Shown: piece by piece, positions 23,256-32,747 of the stretch
How the letters are laid out: every line of letters starts with the position of its first letter
Numbering within the stretch: the first letter of the stretch is position 1
From: Campanula takesimana
Lineage: Eukaryota > Streptophyta > Magnoliopsida > Asterales > Campanulaceae
Direction: 5' to 3'
DNA length: 64,000 nucleotides
NCBI GenBank assembly: GCA_026119855.1
Contig: JAOWBW010000424.1
Location: 620,001-684,000, forward strand
The notes under the pieces: model-generated
What the model saw: the letters and a program-made list of their open reading frames with translations, nothing else
Told to the model about the DNA's origin: nothing
The model's database searches: none
Made by a program: the position numbers and the translations under genes

Positions 23256-24143
23256 ATATATATAGGTAATAGCGAGACAATAGACATTTAGAATAAAAAT
23301 CAACTCTTTAAACAAGTATATAAACATTGGGTTAGTCTCTTGTAAAACTCGTTTTTCCTAATGAGTAGGAAAAAAGTGTTTTTTCTAATCATCTGGCGCT
23401 CCTCAACACACTCGCTGGACCTTCGTAACACATCAATTGGTCATCCTAAACGTTGTTTCTGGCTATCTATTAACACATCAACTGCTCTTCAAATTTCCTT
23501 TAAAAAAAAACATTTTGGCCATCACTTTCAAAGGTTCTGACTACCAATCTCAAAGGTTATGGCTATCAGTCTCAAAGGTTCTTTTCAGCTTAATTTTCTT
23601 TTTCTCACAACTTATGCTTGTTAAATTATATCCAGAAGACCTTGTTATTTTTATCCAGAACCTCTTGAGCTTGATATCTTGATATCCAAAAGGTTTATGT
23701 GCTTGAAAATCATATCCAGAAGGCTTATATTGATATCCAGAACGGATTGAGAAATTCCGATTATTTACATAAATGAAACCACGCGTTTTTTTTTTTTTTT
23801 TAAAGAAGTTCTACATATTTTCAAAAATGCCATTGAAACACGTTTTTCTTATGATTTACGTAAAACGCGTATTACGCAAGATTTTGGCATAAACATTTAA
23901 AATAAAAATCAATTCTTTAAACAACAAGTATATAGAGAGGAGGGAGTATAACATTTCATGTGGTGACGTGATGGATCAGTGAATATGGAACCACTCATCC
24001 AAAGAAATTACTCTTCATTTTCTACGCATCACTAGGATTCAAATACGTCTACTATGTTGACGGAAGCGGTCAGAATTAATATGATAAAAGTGAAACACGA
24101 AAAAAAAAAAAAATCAAATTAGATTGATTAAAAGTGTGAGACT
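23256..24143. other. Non-coding, degenerate repeats
   Basis: No gene. Two related ends, near 23281-23325 and 23888-23930, share ACATTTA(G/A)AATAAAAATCAA and enclose a stretch with repeated TATCCAGAA (at least four times, 23628-23740) and CTCAAAGGTT. The block ends GAGGAGGGAGTA (23939-23950), so it may be a decayed MITE-like unit. Confidence 0.35.
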
Positions 24144-24258
24144 AGGGGTGATAAATTGGGTATTTTGGATCTACCAATTTAAGTAAAAAAACAACCAGGT
24201 ATCCAATGAATTTTTAACTTTAATAAGTAAACCTAAAATACCCAATTTGCCACCCCTA
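24144..24258. mobile_element. Short MITE, hAT-like ends
   Basis: AGGGGTGATAAATTGGGTAT at the left is inverted at the right as ATACCCAATTTGCCACCCCT, about 115 bp in all. TGTGAGACT occurs just left (24135-24143) and again at 24266-24274. That 9-base repeat may be a target duplication, but 7-8 extra bases separate it from the right end. The AGGGGTG-type end suggests hAT, with low certainty. Confidence 0.45.
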
Positions 24259-24614
24259 TCTGATATGTGAGACTATGAGGCGGAATCCCCCCATAGAAGT
24301 GTTGCAGCGCGTGTCCTGGAGCTGTTTCCGGATCAACCCCATCTCATTATTTCCACGAAAAATAATTATTTTTTGTTATAATTTCCCCCCAAGTTTTTCC
24401 AAAAGAAATTGGTATCAATTAAAGAAATTGTCATTATATTACAAACCTATGATATGCTACCTAATCTATTAGAACTTGAGACCTCCATTATATGGAGACT
24501 TTACACGCACATGAATACTGTTGGAGTTAAAATGACTTAAATATTGCCCCCACTAGACCTAGTACCTAATTAAATTACCCTAATGAGTCATAAATGATCT
24601 CTCTAGAAGTCCAT
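24259..24614. other. Non-coding spacer
   Basis: AT-rich; I see no gene or clear repeat. Confidence 0.4.
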
Positions 24615-24919
24615 TTCTCCATCTGTCCCATAATAAACGTCATACTTTTCATTTTGGTTTGTCTCGAAATAAATGTCGTCTTACTAAAAATATGGTATGA
24701 AGTTTGGTGATCTTCCTTTACTTGTCGTCTTACTTAAAATATAGTATGAAGTTTGGTGATCTTCCTTTACTACCCATTCTAACAGACACAAGCATTGTAA
24801 TGTCATAAGAGGTGTCACACTACTCATATGAATAGATTGAGGTAATCAAGGAAACACAATTAAAAACTTAAATACATTGATATGTCAATTATGACATTTA
24901 TTCTGAGACAGAGGGAGTA
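24615..24919. mobile_element. MITE with internal duplication
   Basis: The left end CTCCATCTGTCCCATAATAA is an imperfect inverse of the right end TTATTCTGAGACAGAGGGAG. A ~50-base segment containing GTCGTCTTAC and GTATGAAGTTTGGTGATCTT is tandemly duplicated (about 24676-24772). Confidence 0.65.
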
Positions 24920-25227
24920 TTTGTGGACTGATATACCGAATATCACTTTTTTTTTCTTTTTCTTTTAAAACCATCGAAGATCACTTTTGAATCTCAATAT
25001 TTGAGAGTTATAACCATTTTATGTAGTTCAAAAACAGAAAGTATGTTATGCTATTATTTCTAATGTTTTAGTAATGAAAATATTGACTTGCTGACTTGTA
25101 CATTTACTAGAAAAGTGTTATCTATAAATTTGGAATCCTTTTGTCATCCATTGAATGTATTCCATTCAATGTCAATTTTTGTTTAAAGGATGCACCGAAT
25201 ATATATAGGTTCGGTTCACAGAAAAGG
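24920..25227. other. Non-coding spacer
   Basis: AT-rich sequence; I see no gene, clear repeat or RNA here. Confidence 0.4.
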
Positions 25228-26824
25228 TGTAACACCTCAACTTTTCATAACTAACAATTAATAACTTAACTTGAATAATTCCCAAGTCAGAATGCCCAAA
25301 CGGCTATAAATAACAAGAATTCAAACTGAAACTAACAATCAATTCCATAACGGCTAGTACAAGCCACTAGCTCGAGATGGTAACTAACGGAAAAGATAAC
25401 GTTCAACTCAATTCTAACGGAAATCATAACTATTAACTAACTTTACTAAAAGGCAACCTCTACGCCGCCCAATCCTTGCGACCTTCGGGTTTCTTACTTG
25501 AAGCCTGAAGAAAAAAAAGAGAATGAAAGGAATGAGCGAACAATGCCCAGCAAGTTCATACGGAATCCCCTCGGGTACTAAGAGGAGATAACCGAAAGGA
25601 ACGGTAACAAGAATTCACAACGAAAGGATAACTCAATGATCAAATAAACTCTCAGTTTGAAAAGAAACATTTAACAATACTCAACACAACTCATTACTTT
25701 GAAAACATGTGGCTACGGAGGTCGGTTTCCAAAACATACTTTTCACAAAACACTTTACTTTCTTTACTTTACTTCATTTAGGGATTAAGCACGCGCTGTA
25801 CCCAGGGCTCGGGTTTCTACTGACCGCACCCAAATCGGTATATCATGATAACCTACGCTACTTCATCAAGTAACGCAAAGGGGTCCACATGTTCATCTTG
25901 GAACTATGGATAACTGAAAGGGGTCCACTTATCCGTTTCGGGATTATGGATAACTGTAAGGGGTCCACTTATCCGTTTCGGGATTATGGATAACTGTAAT
26001 CACTTTTCTTATTACAAAACTTCACTTTAAAGAGCTTTTACAAAACAAAGCTTAACTTTACAAATCTTTACTTGATTACTTTTTAAAAGGTGTACATCTC
26101 ACTTTAGACACCAAGTCACGATACGAATCATACACATGATAACCCAATTGAACAACAACAATATCAATAGGGTGGATAACAAAGGACGGTAACATTCGCA
26201 GAACGGAATAGCTTTTAAAATACTATCTAGCCACATAGATAGTTTACTTTAACAAAACAGAGATTGGGGATCCTACACAAAGGATTGAAATCAAATACTA
26301 CTAAGAGCGTAATCACTTACCTTAGCCTTGCGTTTTACTTGCTCGCTTACTCCGATTGTATAATCTACAAATATGAAATAGTCTAGTCTTAGACATGAGA
26401 AAATACTATTTTACTTCCGTCCCAATTTACTTCTTTTTACTCGATTAACCCCATGATTTAGTCATCTATAACCTCTTTCATAGTTAACCAATAACCTTAA
26501 GAATGACTACAACACCCCTAGGGTTTTTATTAATCAATTCTCAACTTTCAATTTCACTATATGAATTACACACACTGATTTCACACTTTCTACACACACT
26601 TACTGAGTACACCTACAAACTGGTACACCCACACTCTGATACACCCCCACTCTGGTACACCCACATTCTGATATACCCCCACTCTGGTACACCCACATTC
26701 TGATACACACACACACACTAAAACACCAAAACACGCACACACAGTACATATATATATATATATCACGCACACAAACACACACACACTACTCAGACACACA
26801 CGCACACATATATACACACACACA

Positions 26825-26860
<36 letters not shown>

Positions 26861-27399
26861 CACACACACACTACCCACACGCACACGCACACATATACAC
26901 TCACTTTCTAACATCCCTATTTTACAAACCCTAATTTCATAGTTTTGTATACCCTAGTTCATCATTAGGGTTAGGGTTTACCAACACCATAATCATTATA
27001 ATTAGGTTAGTTTAAACGGGGAGAGCAAGGTTTAGGGAGTGGGATCGTTACCTTAAACGTTTCCTTCCTCTTTCTCTCTTCTTCTTCTTCTTCTTCTTTC
27101 CCTTTGCCTGAACTCTCTCTCTTTTTGCGGTCTCTCTCTCTCTGATTGCCGCTCTCTCCCTCTCCTCTCCCGTTCTCTGTTTTTTTCTTTTGCGATAAAA
27201 TAAAACTGCTAGGGATTTGAGGAGTATTTATTTTAAAGGGTTATTAGTTTCCTATTAAGAAAGGGTTAAATTAACCTATTGGGCTTCTATTTACTAAAGC
27301 CCAACATGAGCCCACTACTTACTCCTAATTAGTGAGTCCAAGATAAATTAAAAGAGTTCCACAATTAAATAAATAATGGCCTAGGGGCCGGGTATTACA
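25228..27399 (-). repeat. Solo LTR, chromovirus-like Ty3-gypsy
   Basis: A 2172-bp unit begins TGTAACACCTCAAC and ends GGGCCGGGTATTACA, imperfect inverted TG...CA ends like Del/Tekay-type LTRs. AAGG flanks both sides (25224-25227 and 27400-27403), though the fifth base is not duplicated. No second LTR or internal coding is found nearby. The minus orientation is favoured because, read that way, it begins TGTAATACCCGG. It also has a GA-rich stretch (27060-27180) downstream of an AT-rich promoter-like zone. The ORFs in it come from simple repeats. Confidence 0.65.
26690..26895. repeat. CA/TA microsatellites within solo LTR
   Basis: Runs of CACACA and TATATA alternate with CGCACA. Just upstream (26612-26704) lie five copies of a TGGTACACCCACATTCTGAT-like unit. 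Confidence 0.85.
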
Positions 27400-27559
27400 A
27401 AGGAAACTGCAAATGACTAATATGTCAAAAAGGTGTACACAAACATAAAGGTGTTATATGTGATTCTTAGAACATTAAGGACCACTTAGAAAAGCCATGG
27501 GTAGTTATGCCCACTCCTTAAATGGTTATTTTGCATAGTATTTTTTTTTTAATTTTAGA
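27400..27559. other. Non-coding spacer
   Basis: Short AT-rich stretch between the solo LTR and the foldback element. Nothing recognised. Confidence 0.35.
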
Positions 27560-28560
27560 CTAAAACTCATGTGCGACCTTCCATACCCGTCTCATCCATG
27601 AGACGGGTCGGTTTTTGACCCACCTGGTCGACCCACGAACCGGCTCCAGGACCCAGGGGTCGAACCTGCCACGTGGCAGCCTCTCATAGGCCCAATTTTT
27701 TTTTTTTTTTTATATATTTTTATATTTTTTTTTTTTGGTTTTTTTTCGGTTTGTCAAAAGTAATAGTTACTATAACTTAATGTAATGACTGTATTCATAT
27801 AAAGTAACAGTTTTTTATACATAAAAGTAATACATATATACAGAAAAGTAACAGTGTTTTTTTCTATTTTTCTTCGTTTGCCAAAAGTAATACTTATTAC
27901 AACTAAAATGTAACGAACGTGTTACTTATATGTAATAATGTTTATACATAATTGTAACACATATGTATAGAAAAAGTAATAATTCAACCATTTACATTTT
28001 TAGAGCTAAAAACACTTGATTAGTGTTACATGTAAAAGTATTACATTATCTATAGAAACATGTTATAATTTCTTTTATTAAAGTGTTACATTTACTTGTA
28101 CAAACAATTACATTCATATATGAGTTGTTACTTTTCAAATGTTACTTTCTTTCAAAAAACTAAATCAAAATACACAATATTTTACATTTTTTCAAAAGCA
28201 TTATTACATTTCAGTATAAATGATAATTACATTTATATATTGTTTGGGTTACATGTAATTGTAGTTAGTATTACATTTGAAAAAATGGGTAAAACTTGCT
28301 TTTGTTTTTGTAAAAAAGGTGTTACGTTTACTTATGAACAATGTTACTTTATATGTATACAGTCATTACATTAAGTTATGGTAACTATTACTTTTGGTGA
28401 ACGGCTGAAAAGCCGAAAAAATAATATAAAAACAATTTATTTATTTTTTGGACCTCTGGGAGGCTGCCACGTGGCGGGTCATGCCCCATGGGTCATGGGT
28501 CGACCCGTCTCATGCATGAGACGGATCCCCTTGTTCTCATGGGAGACCACCTCATTTTGG
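27560..28560. mobile_element. Foldback element, about 1 kb
   Basis: The left arm has CCGTCTCATCCATGAGACGG, GCCACGTGGCAGCCTCTCAT and AAAAGTAATAGTTACTATAA. The right arm shows the inverse order and sense: near 28450-28530 GAGGCTGCCACGTGGC and CCGTCTCATGCATGAGACGG, and near 28360-28400 the inverse of the TAATAGTTACTATAACTTAA block. Arms are roughly 400-480 bases and the centre is AT-rich with GTTACATT/AATGTAAC motifs. No transposase frame is present. Exact ends and target duplication are uncertain. A Mutator-like foldback origin is inference. Confidence 0.6.
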
Positions 28561-28782
28561 AAATAGTTACCAAGACTTTTGTGTGCAATCCTTGAGGACT
28601 ATGTTTAGTAGTTAAAATTCACATTTAGACAATTTTTACTTAAAAAATAGACCGATCTCTTCGTAATTGTAGATTAAAAAAGACAAAGTCTTATATTGGC
28701 TGGTCTGTTCCGTTGCTTCTCGCGTCCTCTTACTCCGCTACAGCCGACCGTCGGATCCAGCCCTCCCACTTCCCAGATCGCT
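28561..28782. other. Non-coding; includes segment duplicated at 44127
   Basis: TGCAATCCTTGAGGACTATG (28584-28603) and the following ~75 bases recur at about 44125-44195. The rest is non-coding with GC-rich patches. No gene. Confidence 0.45.
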
Positions 28783-29053
28783 ACACGTGACTTCCTTAAA
28801 AAAAAAAAACCCCAATAACTTTAAAATGCTATATTTTGTTATTTATAACTCAGAAAAAAAATTTAAAAATATCCCTGTGTTCGTCTTGACGCGACGAATA
28901 AAACTACATAGGTCATGATATGGTTTGATTTTTTTAAAAAAAATAAAAATACACACAAAAAGTTTGAGCTGCTCATCAGCTAAGATATAACACTCTGTTC
29001 TGATAAAAGTAACAGTTTCATTTTCAAAAAGTAACACTTTTCACAGTCAAATG
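28783..29053. repeat. TTACATT-rich repeat copy 1, left part
   Basis: Matches the start of copy 2 (43167-43450): CTTCCTTAAAAAAAA, AATAACTTTAAAATGCTATA, GTGTTCGTC, GACGAAT and GTAACACTTTT. Interrupted at 29053 by Tat-A and continues at 42155. Confidence 0.7.
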
Positions 29054-29431
29054 TGTAGACACCCCGCCTTGGACCGCTCACACCGATTGCACACTTGATT
29101 TTGAGTTTCTCCCTCTTTTAAGTGTTTTCTGTTAGTTTCTGTTATTTTGGTTAAGTTCCAGACAGGCTCCGTTAAGTCCAGGGACTAAACTGAATAACAG
29201 TTCTAACTTTCTAGTCCATTCTGTCAGATTTTGCCTTTCAGAGTCGCGCGCCTCCGCCCCTTGAGGCCAGACGCGCGCGCCTTCCGCCGCCTAGGTGGGA
29301 TGCGCGCGCTTCTGGGGTGCGTCAGTTACAGATTCTGCCCAAGAATCTCTCCCTTGCTCATTATACATGATTTTGCCCGGGAAAGATTTCTTGGAGACTC
29401 CGTTTGGCTCCAAAAACTCCCCTTTTTCAAC

Positions 29432-29438
29432 TATAAAA
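29432..29438 (+). promoter_or_regulatory. Tat-A TATA box
   Basis: TATAAAA at the position where TATATAAA or TATAAAA followed by CCCC occurs in the other Tat LTRs (22609, 48374, 41519, 63440). Confidence 0.6.
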
Positions 29439-29857
29439 ACCCCTCAAATCCATCATTGGAGGAAGGACTCTTGGAACCTTCTTTGACCTCTTTTGGCACC
29501 TTAAGAATTTCCCACTCTAGGCAATTTACTAAAGATATTCTCTCCAAGTATTCAACCTCTTCTTCAAGACTTTTCAAGAAGTTCTCTTTGAATGATATTA
29601 TAGGTAAAATGTCTTGACTTTATTCTTCTTTTTCTTCTTCTTCTTCTTCTAATTCTTCTTCTTCTTCAATCAAATGTGCAATCACCCCAAAACCATTTGA
29701 GACATGACACCAATGGCCCTTTCATTACATTGAATTGGCCTAGGAGTTATCTCCCTACATTTTAAACAATAAAACCCCTTTTTATCATTATTCAAATAGG
29801 AAGAACACATTTATCTCTAAAGTGAATTATGAACAAACAAGACCGACTTTGCTCGGG

Positions 29858-29888
29858 CGAAATGGGTGTTTAAGTACTTCCCATTTCG
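29858..29888 (+). other. U5 hairpin of Tat-A 5' LTR
   Basis: CGAAATGGG (29858-29866) pairs with CCCATTTCG (29880-29888), loop TGTTTAAGTACTT. Identical in the 3' LTR (41949-41979). Confidence 0.8.
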
Positions 29889-30064
29889 TAACCTAACCCT
29901 CGAACCCTTCTCTCCCGAATCTCTGGTTTTCGTACAAAAATTGGCTTTCTTTAGGTTTTCTTACGTTCCTCAAAAACGTGGGTGGCGACTCTTAAAACCA
30001 AGTGGACACCATAGGGTAACCCGCGCGCTCTAGCCAAGCCGCGGTTCCCCGGGGGTATCTACAG

Positions 30065-30084
30065 TGTCGACTCCTCTAGGGACT
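30065..30084 (+). other. Tat-A primer binding site, decayed (tRNA-Arg type)
   Basis: TGTCGACTCCTCTAGGGACT starts two bases after the LTR. It is a mutated form of the Tat-B site TGGCGACTCTGCTGGGGACT, which is complementary to the 3' end of plant tRNA-Arg(ACG) with few mismatches. Confidence 0.75.
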
Positions 30085-31381
30085 GCTTTAGGGTTAAACT
30101 TGTGTTTCTGTTCATAATTCACTTTACAGGGCATTCTGGAAATTGATATGGGAAGCGCGCGCCTCGGACCTTCATTGTCCAAAGCGCGCGCGTCCCACAT
30201 CAAATTCCAGAATCGCCCACCTTCCATATGTTCTTCCTATTTCTTCCTATTATTCCATAATAACAAACATTGCAGGGGTTTCATCACACAATCAGGACCA
30301 AGGCAATCCCCTGAGTCCATAAGTTTCTGACAATCTGACAGGTCAGCCCAGAAGCGGGCGCCTCCCAACACCAGGCGCGCGCTTTCCACAACACCAGCCT
30401 GAGGCGCGCGCTTCTGGGCCAATTTCCAGGACAAGAACAGGTTTCAGGGACTGAACAGAACAGTGGGGTGCGGGCACAGTTGCCTTCATCATAACAGAAT
30501 TGGACCCTTGAACTGTTTTAATTTTATGTTTATTTACCGGTCACACGGGTGATTCGGGAGTTGTAATTTACGTGCTTATGTGTTTTTTTATCTTTTCTTT
30601 TCAAAAAAAAAAAAAAAAATTATCACGTGATAGACCTCACACTACATGCACATTACTCCTATGAATTGCTCACTATCGAGTCGCACAAGTCCAACCCCAA
30701 ACCCGTCGAGGCCCGTCCTAGAAAGTTTCAAGCTCCACTCAACCTTGACTCTTTCGAAGCGGTAAACCTCAGCCCGTGGCGTAGTTCATGACTACATGCC
30801 GGGGGTGACCTTTAAGCCTCTCTTTAGCCGAGCACAAACCACACAATTCTAGTTAGGGTCTAACACTCCGTGACCAAGTCGGTTTTCATGTACCGAGATT
30901 TCCCTAAACTAATGTTTTCAAATCATATATGCCAACTTGTTGAAAAGGACGCAATAAAAATCCGTCCCCAAAAGTTGTTATCTTGGACGAAAATAAAAAA
31001 TCCATCCCCGCATGTATGCTTTACTACATTAATTTAGTTAAATCCCGATACATGTAGGATTCACAAACGTGATGGAATCCGATGAGTATATGGGACCGCG
31101 AGATGGTCTATATACTAGTGTGACGATTCCATTATCTTCTTAGAAACCCTAAAAGGGACCCGTTCCCTCCGACTTATAAAAAAAAGAGTCCTTTTCTTAT
31201 GTGGTTCGAGTCGTGTGCCCAACTGTGTGTTCTCAACCTCTTCATGGACCGAAAGTGTGAACCGAGACTGACAAAGGCTACTTCTCCAATTATAGGTCCG
31301 ATTGGCACTCTTCGCGTCTACAGGGATTCATCCAACAGGCTTGTCCGTGAACCAATCACTCCAACAGCTTCTGCATCATCA
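30085..31381 (+). other. Tat-A 5' leader (untranslated)
   Basis: Two GC-rich GCGCGC clusters (30156-30190, 30353-30415), then an A-run (~30603-30619). A stretch at 30640-31100 is matched closely by the Tat-B leader (49590-50060). No credible gene; the short frame from 31199 reads into gag without a known N-terminal domain. Confidence 0.7.
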
Positions 31382-32747
31382 ATGGCCGGCGACTCCAGCA
31401 CCAACAAAACCATGACTCTCGAGCAACTCTCTGCCATGGTCCAAACTCTTCAACAACAAGTCACCACTCTCAACAACGAGGCTCAAACCAAAGAAGCCTT
31501 GTGGCAAGCTCATGTCGACAGTCAAAGGGAGGCCCACGAGGCCGAGGTCGACCAATTAAAAGCCAAGCTTCTCAAGCTAACAAGGGGGTTAATGACAATG
31601 AGGAATCCGAGTGGACCCAAGGCTTGTTTGAAAGCCCATATGTTAGTGCCCGTACCAAAAAATTGGAGGAACCAAGCACCGACAACAACGACCACAAAAT
31701 GGTCGACTTCATCATGGCCTACATTGATCAGAAATTTGACGACCTCAACATGGGAAAAGGCTCCAACATAAGCCTTTATCAGTCATCCATTCTTATGAGC
31801 ACGATGGCCTCTCTCCCCGACAAGTTCAAGATGTACGACATTAGCAAGTTCAAGGGCAACTCATGCCCGATGGCTCATATCGAGACTTACACTTGGGCTA
31901 TGGTTCCGAAGAAGGTCTCCCCAAAAGTGATGGCTCAATGCTTTTCTCTCACCCTCGAGGGGGCGGCAAAAGATTGGTATGCAACTCTCCCGCTCACTGT
32001 CCGTCTTGATTGGGATTCCTCTATGCTTGCCTTCAAAAATCAATATCAAGGCAACACCACTCACCGGCCCACAAGGAAAGAGCTCGAGAACACCACTCAA
32101 AGAGACAACGAGTCCTTCATTGAATTCACAAGGAGATGGAATGACAAGCTCTCTGAAATTGTTGAGAGGCCAAACACAAAAGAGCAAATGGACATTTTCC
32201 TCAAGTGTCTCAAGATTGATCTCCGCACCCACCTAAGTGGGGCTTGCTACTCCGACTTCTCCCAAATGTATGAGGCGGGGGTATGCATGGATGACTTGAT
32301 CAAGGAGATTAAGAAAGCCACTCCTACTTACCGTTACAAGGCCGCCTCTAATTCAAACAAAGAGGCTTCTGTCAATGCCGTTACTACCGACAAGGGGAAT
32401 TACAAGAAGGTCCCTCCACCACAAGGCAAGCGTTCCAAAACGACCGCGTCTACACTCCTCTCAATGGCATGACCATCACTGAGGCCTATGAAGCTCTAAA
32501 GGCCAAGGGACAAATCACTCCTCTTCAAGGATACAAGCAACCACAACCGCTCCGTCCCAACCATGCCCACCATAAGTGGTGTGACTACCATCAATGCACC
32601 GGCCACCTCACCGAGGATTGCTTCTCCATCCGCAACACCATCCAAGACCTTATAGACAAGAAGGAATTCATAATCCCTAATGAGGGTGGTGTCAATGTAA
32701 TACAGGTAGGAGAGTCGAAGGAACCGCTCATTCGATCCCAATTGTGA
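31382..32747 (+). pseudogene. Tat-A gag
   Basis: Starts at ATG 31382 (MAGDSSTNKTMTLEQLSAMV) with a Gln/Glu-rich coiled-coil N-terminus. After a frame change near 31570 it continues with the retrotransposon gag capsid domain (FMAYIDQKF-like, KFKGNSCPMAHIETYTWAM, LTLEGAAKDWYATLP, FIEFTRRWNDK). A second frame change near 32430 leads to MTITEAYEALKAKGQITPL and a CX2HX3GHX4C zinc motif (CDYHQCTGHLTEDC) typical of Tat gag. Ends at TGA 32745-32747. Gag would form the particle and bind RNA. Two frameshifts disable this copy. Confidence 0.88.

Larger units (their letters stand above)
29054..30063 (+). repeat. Tat-A 5' LTR
   Basis: Starts TGTAGACACCCCGCC. Contains a GCGCGC cassette (29244-29312), TATA (29432-29438), a CTT/TTC-rich run (29622-29675), the U5 hairpin (29858-29888) and internal TGGCGACTCT (29983-29992). 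Confidence 0.95.

Noticed and set aside
26503..26823. Short ORFs rich in Thr/Pro/His or Cys/Val
   Set aside because: Translation of CA/TA microsatellites and a minisatellite within a solo LTR.
31199..31381. Extended N-terminus of Tat-A gag from 31199
   Set aside because: The frame is open, but the first part has no gag similarity and overlaps a leader segment shared with Tat-B. The ATG at 31382 followed by the coiled coil is a better start.
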